Source of the DNA: Alentia gelatinosa
Taxonomy: Eukaryota > Annelida > Polychaeta > Phyllodocida > Polynoidae
Length of the DNA stretch: 64,000 nt
Direction: 5' to 3'
NCBI GenBank assembly: GCA_950022655.1
Contig: OX465579.1
Coordinates: 178,998,303 to 179,062,302, forward strand
The notes beneath the pieces are model-generated. The model was not told the DNA's origin. It worked only from the letters and a program-made list of their open reading frames with translations, and did no database searches. Below are positions 33,282 to 44,524 of this stretch, piece by piece; the first letter of the stretch is position 1, and each line of letters begins with the position of its first letter. The translations under genes and the position numbers were made by a program.

Positions 33282-33590
33282 TTTTATCCTACCCCTAATA
33301 TAAAATCCCATAGGCTTAACATTGAGTTTCCATATGCCACGCTGAGTGGCATACAGACTTTTATATGCCACTAGTGGCATACAGAATTGTTATCACATAA
33401 TATTCCAAAATCGAGGGGACGGGGTAGGATAAAATCAAAACCTGATTTGTTTTAATCTTGGCCACCGCATGCCACTCCTGGAGTCATGGATCTGGACTTC
33501 ACTCGGCTTCGCCTCATGAAGTCACTATGCCAAACTCCAGTCATGGCATACGGTGGCCAAGATTAAAACTCATCCAGTTTTACGATAGTA
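33282..33590. mobile_element. Foldback MITE family C, complete copy
   Basis: It begins TTTTATCCTACCCCTAATAT, contains ATAGGCTTAACATTGAG and GGGGTAGGATAAAATCA, then a palindrome (AATCTTGGCCACCGCATGCC against GGCATACGGTGGCCAAGATT) with CGGCTTCGCCTCATGAAG at the apex. The internal TATGCCACTAGTGGCATA is itself palindromic. A fragment lies at 5325-5385 and a core-less copy at 39507-39642. Confidence 0.82.
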
Positions 33591-33931
33591 ACCACCCGGA
33601 CCGTTATATGCTGTAATGGAAGACCGCCTATCCCAGGTGAATTACTTGCTTATGAAAAAAAAATAAAATAAAAAAATGAATAAATAGAAGTAATAGTTAT
33701 GAGCTCAGGGTGACACTATTCTCTTCTGGCTTTACTCTGACACACTGTGGCCTCAGCGGCTCCGGCAGCCAGTGTTTGCTGAAACGTAGGGCACTGCAGC
33801 GGTTTAGCAATATTTAAGGGGTCAGTTTTACCCGCGACGCCCTGTACGGCTGGCTACGGTTGGTTACATCCTTCACGTTTGGTCCCCGGTGCCCCGTACG
33901 GCTGCTTACGTTTCGTCACGTTCTGTCATGT
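33591..33931. other. Spacer
   Basis: An A-rich run near 33655-33680, then sequence with repeated GTACGGCTG/TTACG motifs (33845-33930). Nothing more can be supported. Confidence 0.4.
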
Positions 33932-34030
33932 TATAGAGGGAAACTATGTTCCGGTGAGCAAAAGTTCAAAGTTCAAAGTTACTCGGTGAGGAACTTTGAC
34001 TTTTGCATACCGGTGCTTGGTTTCCCTATT
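33932..34030. mobile_element. ~100-bp foldback hairpin
   Basis: The left arm (AGAGGGAAACTATGTTCCGG, TGAGCAAAAGTTCAAAGTTC) pairs with the right arm (GAACTTTGACTTTTGCATAC, CGGTGCTTGGTTTCCCTAT). The arms are about 40 bp and imperfect. The left arm contains three tandem AGTTCAA-like hexamers, giving the appearance of a nuclear-receptor DR1 site. Confidence 0.65.
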
Positions 34031-34125
34031 CCTACATACCCTCAAATATCGATAAAAATGATTATTTCCTTACCTATAATAGCCCCACGAAAAATGGCCA
34101 CCCTTATCGAGTAACTGCAACAGCT

Positions 34126-34179
34126 ATGTTTTCGTCCCGGCGCTCTTTATATCACGTGGTCAGCCTGAGACGAAAACAT
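34126..34179. other. Inverted repeat ATGTTTTCGTC / GACGAAAACAT
   Basis: Perfect 11-bp arms separated by 32 bp. It may be another short MITE or a regulatory hairpin. Confidence 0.5.
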
Positions 34180-34889
34180 CACCCTCACTACATAACTCAT
34201 AATTACTCCACCCCCAGCAGTGGTATGTACTTGTAGGGGACCACTGGTCACTGAAAGTGTATGACCACTTTCCGTGAAGCGTCAGTCAACCAGTGGCTGA
34301 GACAATAGTCGCTACCCCTTGCTAATACCTCAGCACGAGTGGGTTCAGATCAAGTCCTTAGAAAGGTAAGGAGATGCGGGATCTACAACCAACGCTTAAC
34401 TACGGACACAAAACCAGACTCTGGACTATTTAGATACGAGCACTTTATTGTATCTTCAACTTACAGTCTGTTGGTGCTGCGGGGCACCAACTAGCACGGG
34501 AAGAGATTCAGGTCTCTTCCACGTTGAAAGGTCCCAAGGAAACCTTACAAACTTTGAGGCTCCAGGTGTTCACTCGACTGAGAGGCACCGCGAGAAGACC
34601 TGTTGACTGCAGCGGACTCAGTCCTTATATACTGACTGAGTTATGTAATGCGGGTGACCCCGTAGTATTTGCATACATGGGTCCCCCGGCCTTACCACAC
34701 AGCAGGGATCGGCACTCGCGCAATCTAGCGTAAAGTGAAAACAACGCTGCTCGACTACCCTGTCCCCTACATAATCGTAGAGTGTTCGGATATATAGGAA
34801 TGCGACTTTCATCACAGGTCGTGACTACCCTGAACATTTGTCATCAGCACCGTAGCTGCAGGGGAAAATATTGTGTCGATTGAAAATCC
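34180..34889. other. Spacer of about 700 bp
   Basis: It contains GTGGGTTCAGATCAAGTCC near 34340 and CCTTATATACTGACTGAG near 34625, neither enough to call a tRNA or promoter. No coding evidence. Confidence 0.4.
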
Positions 34890-35033
34890 TACACTGGCGG
34901 CCACGGTGACCAAGGTGTGTCACGGTCATGTTTGTCCATCCCGTCCCCCTGCGTCATGTCACGACCGTCACGTTTGTGTCGACGGCGCTCCACGGTGCTC
35001 CACGGAGCACCAAGACGTGGCCGGCCCAGTGTA
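34890..35033. mobile_element. 144-bp MITE with TACACTGG TIRs
   Basis: TACACTGGCGGCCACG at the left pairs with CGTGGCCGGCCCAGTGTA at the right, one gap apart. The GC-rich interior repeats GTCACG and CTCCACGG. Confidence 0.7.
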
Positions 35034-36359
35034 AACCGAGCTTAAGCGGTGGTGATGCTGGTGGTGGTGATGGTGGTTTGGGACATATATGTAAAGAGTG
35101 TTAAAATAAAAATTCATTTTCTAGCGCTTTTTTCAGATCCAAAATTTGATTCAAGGGGTGAAAGGGGGTATTATATGGGAAAGAATCATTGCTTATATTA
35201 TTGTTTATCTACAAAATTTAATTTAGAAATTCATGTTTTTAGTATCAATTTGAGACAAGTAGCAGATACCCCATTCAATGCATACGGCTGTATGTGAAAT
35301 AAATTTGCTTTGGCCAAAACCCATAAAATATTTCATACAGACAGTATAGGTAGGCCCCTAACAGACTGCAAAAATAAATATTCATAGCTGAAAAGGTATT
35401 GAAGTTATTAGCGTTTGTGCCCAAGTAGCACAAAAATGGGGTACTTCACCATGATGGTGGTGGGGGGGGGGGGGAGTGGTGGCAGCTGTTGACGAGGGTA
35501 AAGATAATGATTGTAGTCTATGGTGGAGAGTGACACGGTGATATGGTGGAGAGTGTGATATGACGGTTGCCGCCTCACAGCGAGTCAGTCCTGGATCATA
35601 TGTTGGTCGCATTGACTTCTCTCTGCCTCAGGGTACAGAAAGGACCGACCGCCCGCCTCTATAAGTGTCTGTACCGCAATCACCCCACACACCCACCACA
35701 CTCCCCACCCCCAGGGGCAACGTGCAAACAATTTTATCGGTAAATGTTCAATAAATAATAGAGACTTTATCGGGAGGCGCTTAATTTCACACCTCCGGCC
35801 GCCGCGGCTTTGTCAATGTTCACGGAGGCATTTGTAGCCTGTCTCTGCGCACGCGCAGGACTCACTTTGATCGGCTTTGAAGCCGGAGAGAAAAAAGTGC
35901 GGCCGTACCTCCGAGCACCTCCGAGCACCTCCGAGCAGCGCCGAGCGCCGCCGACCCGCTACGTATGATGCCAATTTTCTCGGGCTATCAAGGGACATTC
36001 ACCCTGGCGCCGCCAACAATGGCGGGCGGCCGCCCATTGGCTGTCCCCTTGACGAACCGTAATCAATAATTAAAAACCAATTTCAGGGCACAGCGGGGGA
36101 GGGCCGGAGTCGTGTGATGCTTAATCAGTTTTGAAACAGGCGCCGAGGTGAGGCAGGGACTGGCGTCGGTCAGGAGATGGTGTGAGATAAGGCGTGGAGC
36201 GGTGTGAGGAGGTGTGAAGAGGGGTGGGGAGGTGTGAAGGGAGGAGGGGAGGGGGGAAATGTGAGAATTCAACACAAGAGGGCGCGGGCAATCGAAACCT
36301 CGTAGAACCACGCAGAGTCTCGTATTTCCACGATACGAGATGAAGAGGGATTCCAACAA
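35034..36359. other. Mixed spacer: AT-rich block, poly-G, CpG/TAAT-rich island
   Basis: 35034-35450 is AT-rich; 35462-35474 is a G-run. 35740-36080 is CpG-rich with AATTTTATCG, GCTTAATTTCAC and TCAATAATTAAAAACC. A relic of the GAGCACCTCC decamer sits at 35910-35945. 36140-36270 is GAGGTGTG-rich. No exon recognised. Confidence 0.4.
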
Positions 36360-36690
36360 GAAGTGGGATTCACACGGTGAGATTCATGTACCTCACAGGG
36401 TGTTTGTCTCTACTGAGATTCTGTACCCTGTAAAGTGGGATTCACACGGTGCGATTCATGTACCTCACAGGGTGTTTGTCTCTACTGAGATTGTGTACCC
36501 CGTAAACTGGGATTCACACGGTGAGATTCATGTACCTCACAGGGTGTTTGTCTCTACTGGGATTCTGTACCCTGTAAAGTGGGATTCACACGGTGAGATT
36601 CATGTTCCTCACAGAGTGTTTTTCTGAGAAAAATCCTGCTCAGGTTGTGTACCCTGTAAAGTGGAATTCACAAGGTGGGGTCTATACCTC
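36360..36690. repeat. 72-bp minisatellite, about 4.5 copies
   Basis: GGGATTCACACGG recurs at 36365, 36437 and 36509. The unit includes GATTCATGTACCTCACAGGG and TGTTTGTCTCTACTGAGATT. It is the reverse-complement homologue of the 68-bp array that follows. Confidence 0.95.
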
Positions 36691-37020
36691 ACAGGGTGAT
36701 TGTCTGAGACAAATCCTACTGAGATTCTGTATTCCTCGTCTGAATTGTAGGATTCCATCTTCATGACAAAGGTTTTTCCATCTGCAACTGTCAGTGACAA
36801 TTATCCCTATCAAGGTACAGAATCCAATCAGATTTCGATTCTAAATATGTTTAGAATTTACTGGGGCATCTTGGTGAGGCAAATGAACCCACTGCTGTGT
36901 GCCCGACTAAGTACCCAACTGAGTCATTAGGAGGTGAGCAAGCAGAGTCACATGTCTGTCACACCATTCATCTCAAGCGCATCAGAGTCGCAGGGTGAGT
37001 GGCGACAGCACATTTACCAA
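36691..37020. other. Spacer between two homologous inverted arrays
   Basis: About 330 bp without recognisable features, except a decayed first array to about 36730. It separates arrays whose units are reverse complements. Confidence 0.45.
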
Positions 37021-38045
37021 AGGAGAATTGTCTGAGACTGGGGGAAAGGTGTGAAGTACACCCGTCTCAGGTACATTAGTCTCTACGTGTGAATCCCGCT
37101 TTAGACTAGGGGAAAGATGTGAAGTACACCCATCTCAGGTACGTTAGTCTCTACGTGTGAATCCCGCTTTAGACTAGGGGGAAGGTGTGAAGTACACCCG
37201 TCTCAGGTACATTAGTCTCTATGTGTCTGAGACCAGGGGAAAGGTGTGTAGTACACCCGTCTCAGGTACATTAGTCTCTATATGTGAGTCTCTCTAAAGG
37301 AGAATCGTCTGAGACTAGAGGAGAGGTGTGAAGTACACCCGTCTCTGGTACATTAGTCTCTATGTGTGAATCCTGCTTAAAGATGTGAAGTACACCTGTC
37401 TCAGGTACATTGGGTCTACGTGTGAATCCGGCTTTAGACTAGGGGAAAGGTGTGAAGTACACCTGTCTCAGGTACATCAGTCTCTATGTGTGAATCCCGC
37501 TTTAGACTATAGGGGAAAGGTGTGAAGTACACCCATCTCAGGTACATCAGTCTCTATGTGTGAATCTCACTTTAGACTAGGGGAAAGGTGTGAAGTACAC
37601 CCATCTCAGGTACATTAGTCTCTATGTGTGAATCCCACTTTAGACTAGGGGAAAGGTGTGAAGTACACCCGTCTCAGGTACATTTGTCTATATGTGTGAA
37701 TCCCACTTTAGACTAGGGGAAAGGTGTGAAGTACACCCGTCTCAGGTACATTAGTCTCTACGTGTGAATCCCGCTTTAGACTGGGGGAAAGGTGTGAAGT
37801 ACACCCGTCTCAGGTACATTAGTCTCTATGTGTGAATCCCGCTTTAGACTGGGGGAAAGGTGTGAAGTACACCCGTCTCAGGTACATTAGTCTCTATGTG
37901 TGAATCCCGCTTTAGACTGGGGGAAAGGTGTGAAGTACACCCGTCTATGGTACATTCGTCTCTACATGTGAATCCCGCTTAAAGATCTGAAGTACACCCA
38001 TCTCAGGTACATTAGTCTCTCCGTGTGAATCCCGCTTTACTGACA
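37021..38045. repeat. 68-bp minisatellite, about 15 copies
   Basis: GTGTGAATCCCGCTTTAGAC recurs at 68-bp spacing (37087, 37155, 37762, 37830). Units include GAAAGGTGTGAAGTACACCC and GTCTCAGGTACATTAGTCTC. Some copies are shortened (near 37380 and 37980). Confidence 0.96.
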
Positions 38046-38434
38046 GGGAAGGTAATTAGATTTTAACGAATTCTCAGTAGAGAATCGTGCCTCGTTAGTG
38101 TTATTAGTGTTGTGAGTGTGAGAGCGGCTTTGACTGGCCTCAGGATCAGGTAACTTTACCCAGTATGCAGTTTCTAATTAAGATAAGCCCCCGCGTGTGT
38201 GTGTGTGTGTGTGAACGTGCGCGCACAGGTACTTCCGGTTCCACTCGCCGACACCAGGGGGCAGTGTGATTTCTGCTTTCCGGTGAAAGTTCGCGCATGC
38301 GGAGTAGAGCGGCGTCTAATGAAGACCAGCGTGGTGTTAGTTAAGTGTAATCACCTGCCGGTTACCAGCCTAGTGAGGCCTCCTGCGAGCCTAACCCGGG
38401 CCTCGCCCCGCCTAGTCTCCGTAATCACCGCCTC
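38046..38434. other. CpG-rich spacer with promoter-like motifs
   Basis: Contains (GT)n near 38195, GTGCGCGCAC, TACTTCCGGTTCC (ETS-like) and TTCGCGCATGCGG (NRF1-like) between 38215 and 38305. Promoter activity is inferred only; no exon recognised. Confidence 0.35.
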
Positions 38435-39095
38435 TCACCCCGCCCCCCTCACCCCGCGCCCTCTCCCCGCCTTACCCCGCCCTCACCCCGCCCCACTCAC
38501 CCAACCCTCACCCCGCCCTCACCCCGCCCTCACCCCGCCATCACCCCGCCCCTCACCCCACGCCCCTCACCCCGCCCCTCACCCCACGCCCCTCACCCCA
38601 CGCCCCTCACCCCGCCCTCACCCCGCCCTCACCCCGCCCTCACCCCGCCCTCACCCCGCCCTCACCCCACCCTCACCCCGCCCTCACCCCGCCCTCACCC
38701 CACCCTCCCCCGCCCTCACCCCGCCCTCACCCCGCCCCACTCACCCCACCCTCACCCAACCCTCACCCCGCCCTCACCCCGCCCTCACCCCGCCATCACC
38801 CCGCCCCTCACCCCACGCCCCTCACCCCGCCCCTCACCCCACGCCCCTCACCCCGCCCTCACCCCGCCCTCACCCCGCCCTCACCCCGCCCTCACCCCAC
38901 CCTCCCCCGCCCTCACCCCGCCCTCACCCCGCCCCACTCACCCCACCCTCACCCCGCCCTCACCCCGCCCTCACCCCGCCCTCACCCCGCCCCACTCACC
39001 CCACCCTCACCCCGCCCTCACCCCGCCCTCACCACGCCCTCACCCCACCCTCACCCCGCCCTCACCCCGCCCTCACCCCGCCCTCACCCCGCCTC
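38435..39095. repeat. 11-bp CCCTCACCCCG array (C-rich strand up)
   Basis: About 55 units of CCCTCACCCCG with CCCCTCACCCCAC variants. An internal block (CACGCCCCTCACCCCG order) is repeated about 250 bp apart. Open frames are artefacts. Confidence 0.96.
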
Positions 39096-39261
39096 CAGCT
39101 CACAGACCCGGCTTTCTGGTGGGAGCTGCTCCTCTCACGAAATTTCATCCTTAGGGCGGAATTAGGGCGGGGTGAGGGGCGGGGCGAGGGGCTGTTTATA
39201 TGGCAGGAGTTGTCTTCGCGGAATGATATCAGGAAGCGGAGCTGAGTGATATTTGTAAAGG

Positions 39262-39462
39262 AAGACAATGAGGGCGGGGAGAGGGCGGGGTGAGGGCGGG
39301 GTGAGGGCGGGGTGAGGGCGGGGTGAGGGCGGGGTGAGGGTGGGGTGAGTGGGGTGGGGTGAGGGCGGGGTGAGGGCGGGGTGAGGGCGGGGTGAGGGCG
39401 GGGTGAGCGTGGGGTGAGGCGGGGTGAGGGCGGGGTGAGGGCCGGGTGAGGGCCGGGTGACA
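39262..39462. repeat. 11-bp GGGCGGGGTGA array, inverted relative to 38435-39095
   Basis: The same motif as the preceding array but on the opposite strand, about 18 units. About 165 bp of non-repeat DNA lies between the arrays, so they form a giant imperfect inverted repeat. Confidence 0.96.
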
Positions 39463-39506
39463 ACGAACGCCATGTAAACAATTGTATGAAATTAAGTGAC
39501 GTTTAG

Positions 39507-39642
39507 ATTTTATCCTGCCCGGTAAAATGTTTTTAACTTCATATATCACCAGTGGCATACATAAATGTTACATGGCATAACCGTGGCATACAGTCACTCC
39601 ATGTTAAGTCTATGGAGATTTATATGAGGGGTAGGATAAATC
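39507..39642. mobile_element. Foldback MITE family C, core-less copy
   Basis: ATTTTATCCTGCCC at the left and GGGGTAGGATAAAT at the right bound 136 bp. The interior has repeated GTGGCATAC and ATGTTAAGTCTATGGAG. It abuts a family A copy. Confidence 0.78.
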
Positions 39643-39644
39643 AT

Positions 39645-39930
39645 ACTATAGAGGAAACCGATGAAAGTTTAGGGTCAATGCTTGCATCCCATCGAATTTG
39701 AATTGCATACTAATTCACAAGGCAAAGCTAGCGATTCAAACGAGATGGGATCAAGCTCTGACCCTAAACCTGAATGGGCTTCTGAATCTATCTCACCCTT
39801 CACATTGACTACTGGGCTAACATTTGTGACAAAATACCCCATTGGATATTTGTGCTAAATATGTCATAGGCGTTGGATACAAGTTCCCAATGTTAAGTTT
39901 AAGGGAAAAAAATACCAGGGGTGAATCAAA
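39645..39930. mobile_element. Foldback MITE family A, full copy (reverse of 7583-7890)
   Basis: Contains GTTTAGGGTCAATGC, CATCCCATCGAATTTGAATT, CTATCTCACCCTTCACATTG and GTTCCCAATGTTAAGTTTAA, ending in TACCAGGGGTGAATC. It directly joins the family C copy and shares its GGGGTAGGATAAA end. Confidence 0.8.
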
Positions 39931-39974
39931 GGCTGTATAGTATGAGCTGCTTGGTGTGTTATCTGTGTGTGCTG

Positions 39975-40363
39975 TTTAAAGCCCAATGCCCATCTACCGA
40001 TTTAGGAACATTTATGCACCTTTGTCGGTGACAAACAGGCGGCAATTTGTCACAGCCAAGGCATCCTAAAGGAGCCGGCCGTAGTCAGTAGATGTAGGAC
40101 AGCTAGGCAGGGGTGAGCCACCGATTAGTGAACCACCTCCTTCAGATGTCCTTATGTCGCTGACAAGTTGTGGTTTCTATGTTCCAAAATATGTGGCGAA
40201 ATGTTAATCTACATGTTGATAAATCTAGTCGCCGACAACGGAAGGTTGGTAAATGGTGCTTGATTGGGTGATGTAATTTGCCTGTGACAAGTTCACCGAC
40301 TCCTATACGGTTTGCGAACTGATCGTTCAGCCCTTAATCGGTAGATGGGCATGGGGCTTAAGG
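39975..40363. mobile_element. MITE with GCCCATCTACCGATT TIRs, TTAA-flanked
   Basis: AGCCCAATGCCCATCTACCG at the left is mirrored by CGGTAGATGGGCATGGGGCT at the right. TTAA is present at each outer edge. The interior repeats GTCGGTGACAA and TGACAAGTT. Ends with TTAA on both sides suggest a piggyBac-type parent, but no transposase is present. Confidence 0.75.
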
Positions 40364-41221
40364 CGACTGATCGGCGGGTCGCGGGTTTGTTTAAGATGAT
40401 GAGTGGCGCGCAGAAGGTGGCGGCAGATATACAGACCTCAGCCGGGTCCCTTCACGAGCCGAGCACGAGCCGTAAAAACGAGCAGAGTGCAGCTCGTGAT
40501 AGGCTTTTATCTCCTCAGACACAACTCAGCCCTTTTACAGATTCCACTTTCCTTTTTCTCGCGAATGGCGGCCGGTATTCAGACATTGTCCGCGCCCGGA
40601 TTGATGTCCTCTAAGGCTGCAGTCTCCCTCGAGAAGTCTTTTTGTGTCTGACTCGAGGACTAAATGCCGAGTAAGCTTCCTGTACATTTAACACTTAGCG
40701 TGCCTGATTAACTCCCCGCATTCCTGTGTGCAGACATAGTGAACAGCGGAGGCCAAGAGGCAATTGAGGACCATTAAACACACAGTAATGGAAGTACTGC
40801 TTCCTAGTGCTCCAATTTGAACAAGAAAAACTCAAATCCACATTAATCATCGAGTTGTCATTTTTTTGCGATTTTATTTTTTATGGATCTTCTTGTGCTG
40901 ATTAATAGAATAATGTTTTCTGTTTGTGGTAAAAAACGGATCGTGTCGTGACCGTAATCACAAACGAAACGGCACCAAGTCTAGGTCTGTAATGGGATGA
41001 TATTACGCTAATATTACCTCCCCGCAAACTACATTACACTTCAGCTCCGAGGCGCCCCCTACACCCCCTACACCCCCCTACACCCCCTCCCCTTCCTTGG
41101 CCTACTCGTAGCACCCCACACTCCACCACACCCTACACAAACAGTTTTTACAGCACCACACCACACCACACCACACCGCCTCCCGTTTCCTGTTATTATT
41201 GGCCGACCAAGACGGCTATAC
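40364..41221. other. Spacer with one CpG-rich, YY1-like segment
   Basis: TTCTCGCGAATGGCGGCCGG near 40553-40575 has a YY1-like AATGGCGGC core. The two overlapping open frames at 40345-40651 show no domain. The remainder is unremarkable. Confidence 0.4.
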
Positions 41222-41330
41222 CACCCCCTCCCCCTCCCCCCCTCCCCCCCTCCCCCCTCCCTCTCCCCCTCCCCCTCCCCCCTCCCCCTCCCCCTCCCCC
41301 CCCTCCCCCCTCCCCCTCCCTCTCCAGTCC
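41222..41330. repeat. CCCCCTCCCC polypyrimidine tract
   Basis: About 110 bp of only C and T. Confidence 0.93.
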
Positions 41331-42114
41331 CACGGTCGCAGTGGAGATCCAAATTAGGCTTTTGATATGATAAAGATTGATTAGCCGACCACTCAACCCG
41401 TGCGGGGTATTGTGCAGGCAATCAGGCGCGTCGCCGGAGACTGGGATCGTAGCGCCGCCGTGAGGAGCTCTTTCAAATTGATTTTATGCCCTATAGCCGA
41501 ACGCCCGGCTGCGGGATTCCTAATGTGTGCACCCCCCCACTCCCCCACTCCCCCCTCCCCCCTCCCCCTACCCCCCACTGATCAATCCGTACTTTGTATT
41601 TAACTCCGTTCCACACACCAACCTAGTCTGCCATTGTTTACCAAGAGAAGTGATATTATCAGCGTAAATGAATTTCTGGTGCGCCCATCTTGAGAACTAC
41701 TTATCTTGGTGTGGTGTGGCGCGCATGTGGCGGGTTTCAATGCCGGTAATGGGACTACTTTTGATATCCTTCTGTCATTATGGGATTGGTTCTGATCCCT
41801 GTCAGGCACATCTGGGAGAACAAAGAAGGTATGTTTCAGCTTCTTATCGGCCCTACATTCACCAATGAAGACCCATCTGTAGTATCAGAGCTTCATAGTC
41901 TCCTAAACGAGATGATTCAATTCTCCCTAACGATATAGTATGCTTTAGTATGATAGACTTAGACCGGGGCTGCTAGGGTAGAAAAGCGTGTTTAGTTTAT
42001 GTGGTTTTAACATTGTTCTTCTCGGAGTTTGCCGCAGTCCGGCCCGGAATCTAGTTTCCGGTGTGTGGATGGGGTTTATTGCATTGCCGTGAGACCAGCG
42101 TAACAGATGTAAGC
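41331..42114. other. Spacer; left part a TAAT/CpG-rich island
   Basis: 41340-41520 holds CCAAATTAGG, GATTGATTAGCC and CAAATTGATT in CpG-rich context. The remainder to 42114 is single-copy-looking with no gene signal. Confidence 0.4.
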
Positions 42115-43375
42115 TCGTCAGTCCAGCCTCGTTCCCGCATGGCCAGGTGGGTGTTAGTGGTAAGGACGTGTGTTATCTCGTTACCTGGATAATCCCCATG
42201 TGAGGTGGATACCAGCAGGTAGCCGTAAGACGGCTAGATCTCTACCTCAGCCTCGTTCCCGCATGGTCAGGTGGGTGTTAGTGGTAAGGACGTGTATTAT
42301 CTCGTTACCTGGATAATCCCACTGTAAGGTGGATACAAGCAGGTAGCCGTAAGATGGCTAGATCTCTACCTCAGCCTCGCATGGCCAGGTGGGTGTTAGT
42401 GGTAAGGACGTGTATTATCTTGTTACCTAGATGATCCCCATGTGAGGTGGATACCAGCAGGTAGCCGTAAGACGGCTAGATCTCTACCTCAGCCTCGTTC
42501 CCGCATGGACAGGTGGGTGTTAGTGGTAAGGACGTGTGTTATCTCGTTACCTGGATAATCCCCATGTGAGGTGGATACCAGCAGGTAGCCGTAAGATGGC
42601 TAGATCTCTACCTCAGCCTCGTTCCCGCATGGCCAGGTGGGTGTAAGTGGTAAGGACGTGTGTTATCTCGTTAACTAGATAATCCCACTGTAAGGTGGAT
42701 ACAAGCAGGTAGCCGTAAGACGTCTAGATCTCTACCTCAGCCTCGTTCCCACATGGCCAGGTGGGTGCTAGTGGTAACTCTACGTGTATTATCTCGTTAC
42801 CTGGATTATCCCACTGTAAGTCAGATACCAGCAGGCAGACGTAAGATGGTTAGATCTCTACCTCAGCCTCGTTCCCGCATGGCCAGGTGGGTGTTAGTGT
42901 AAGGACGTGTGTTATCTCGTTACCTGGATAATCCCACTGTGAGGTGGATACCAGCAGGTAGCCGTAAGACGTCTAGATCTCTACCTCAGCCTCGTTCCCG
43001 CATGGCCAGGTGGGTGTTAGTGGTAAGGACGTGCATTATCTCGTTAACTAGATAATCCCCATGTGAGGTGGATACCAGCAGGTAGCCGTAAGACGGCTAG
43101 ATCTCTACCTCAGCCTTGTTCCCGCATGGCCAGGTGGGTGTTAGTGGTAAGGACGTGTATTATCTTGTTACCTGGATAATCCCCATGTGAGGTGGATACC
43201 AGCAGGTAGCGGTAAGACGGCTAGATCTCTACCTCAGCCTCTTTCCCCATCGTCAGGTGGGTGGTGATATAAGGACTCTACGTGTGTTATCTCGTTACCT
43301 GTATGATCCCTCTGTAAGGTGGATACCAGCGTGCTAGTGGTTGGGGTAACAGGTAGCCGTGAGACGGTTAGATCT
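42115..43375. repeat. 124-bp minisatellite, about 10 copies
   Basis: CCTCGTTCCCGCATGG recurs at about 42127, 42251 and onward, with GTAAGGACGTG, TTATCTCGTTACCTGGATAA and GGTAGCCGTAAGACGGCTAG in each unit. This is the longest unit in the window. The last copy is rearranged. Confidence 0.96.
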
Positions 43376-43499
43376 CCGCCGTCCACTCATTAGGCCGGTA
43401 TACACAGCGAGCACTGATTGGATCGGCCAGGAGGCTGCTCCAGGCGGGCAGGTTGTGATCAAAGTGTTCAGCGAGATAAAAGCCGCATAATGGTCTTAA

Positions 43500-43925
43500 T
43501 ATTAGGGGGCTGGTAGAGGGCTGTGTGTGCCCCGCTATACGCCTAACACAGTCTTCATATAGGGGGGGGGGGGGTTGGTAGAGGGTTTGTGTGGCCCGCC
43601 TACACCTAACCCAGGCTTAATACAGGGGAGGCTGGAAGAGGGGCTGTACGCCCTGCCGTACGCCTAACACAGTCTTAATACAGGGGAGGGCTCGTAGAGG
43701 GGCTGTACGCCCTGCCGTACGCCTAACACAGTCTTAATACAGGGGAGGGCTCGTAGAGGGACTGTGTGCCCCGCCGTATACCTAACACAGTCTTAATACA
43801 GCGGAGGGCTCGTAGAGGGGCTGTACGCCCTGCCGTACGCCTAACACAGTCTTAATATTGGGAAGGCTATTAGAGGGATTGTGTGCCCCCCCCCCCCCCG
43901 TACACCTAACACAGTCTTAATACAG
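43500..43925. repeat. ~60-bp repeat (CGCCTAACACAGTCTTAATA)
   Basis: About seven units include CTAACACAGTCTTAATACAG, GGCTCGTAGAGGGGCTGTAC and CCCTGCCGTACG. G and C homopolymer runs (43563-43574, 43887-43899) occur inside. Confidence 0.9.
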
Positions 43926-43959
43926 GGGCAGGGGGGAGAGTGAATGTGTCGGCTGGCCG

Positions 43960-44345
43960 CCGTACACCTTGCTCAGGTACCCACTGCTTTGCCGTACACC
44001 TTGCCCAGTCAATCAGTAGCCTACTGCCCACCTAACTCACACAGCCTACAGCCTACTGCCCACCTAACCATGTAGTTCAACAGCCTACTGCCACCTAACC
44101 CAGTCAAAAGCCTACTGCCCACCTACAGTCGGCCTACAGCCTACTGCCCACCTAACTCAGTCAGTCAACAGCCGACTGCCCAGCTAATCCAGTCAGCCGA
44201 CAGCCTACTGCCCACCTAATCCAGTCAGCAGACAGCCTACTGCCCACCTAACTCAGTCAGCCTACTGCCCACCTAACCCAGTCCGCCTACAGCCTACTGC
44301 CCACCTGATCCACACTCCGCCTACAGCCTACTGACCAGTCTGCCA
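43960..44345. repeat. ~30-bp degenerate repeat (CAGCCTACTGCCCACCTAAC)
   Basis: About eleven units of CAGCCTACTGCCCACCTAAC with CCAGTCAG spacers of variable length. Confidence 0.88.
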
Positions 44346-44524
44346 CCTACCTACACCAGTTACTCTCCCGTCTCCATTCCCCGTTCCTGTCGCCCACCTC
44401 CCCCCACCCACCCCCTCCCCTCCCTCCAGGTGTAAATTAGGAACACGGCGGATTAGAAGCTGACCGTGGTCGGGGTAACGAGCCCCGAGACCCACTGCGA
44501 CCGGTGGTCTTCTGTGAGGGGTAC

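Noticed and set aside
33195..33380. Short minus-strand frame
   Set aside because: Lies across the start of a foldback MITE; no coding features.
34280..34365. tRNA-like segment with GTGGGTTCAGATCAAGTCC
   Set aside because: The B-box match is poor and acceptor, anticodon and D-arm pairings cannot be drawn. A decayed SINE head is possible but unsupported.
34440..34700. Possible LTR (TATA-like text and a TTGGTGC-type primer-site resemblance)
   Set aside because: No paired LTR, polypurine tract or gag/pol sequence was found.
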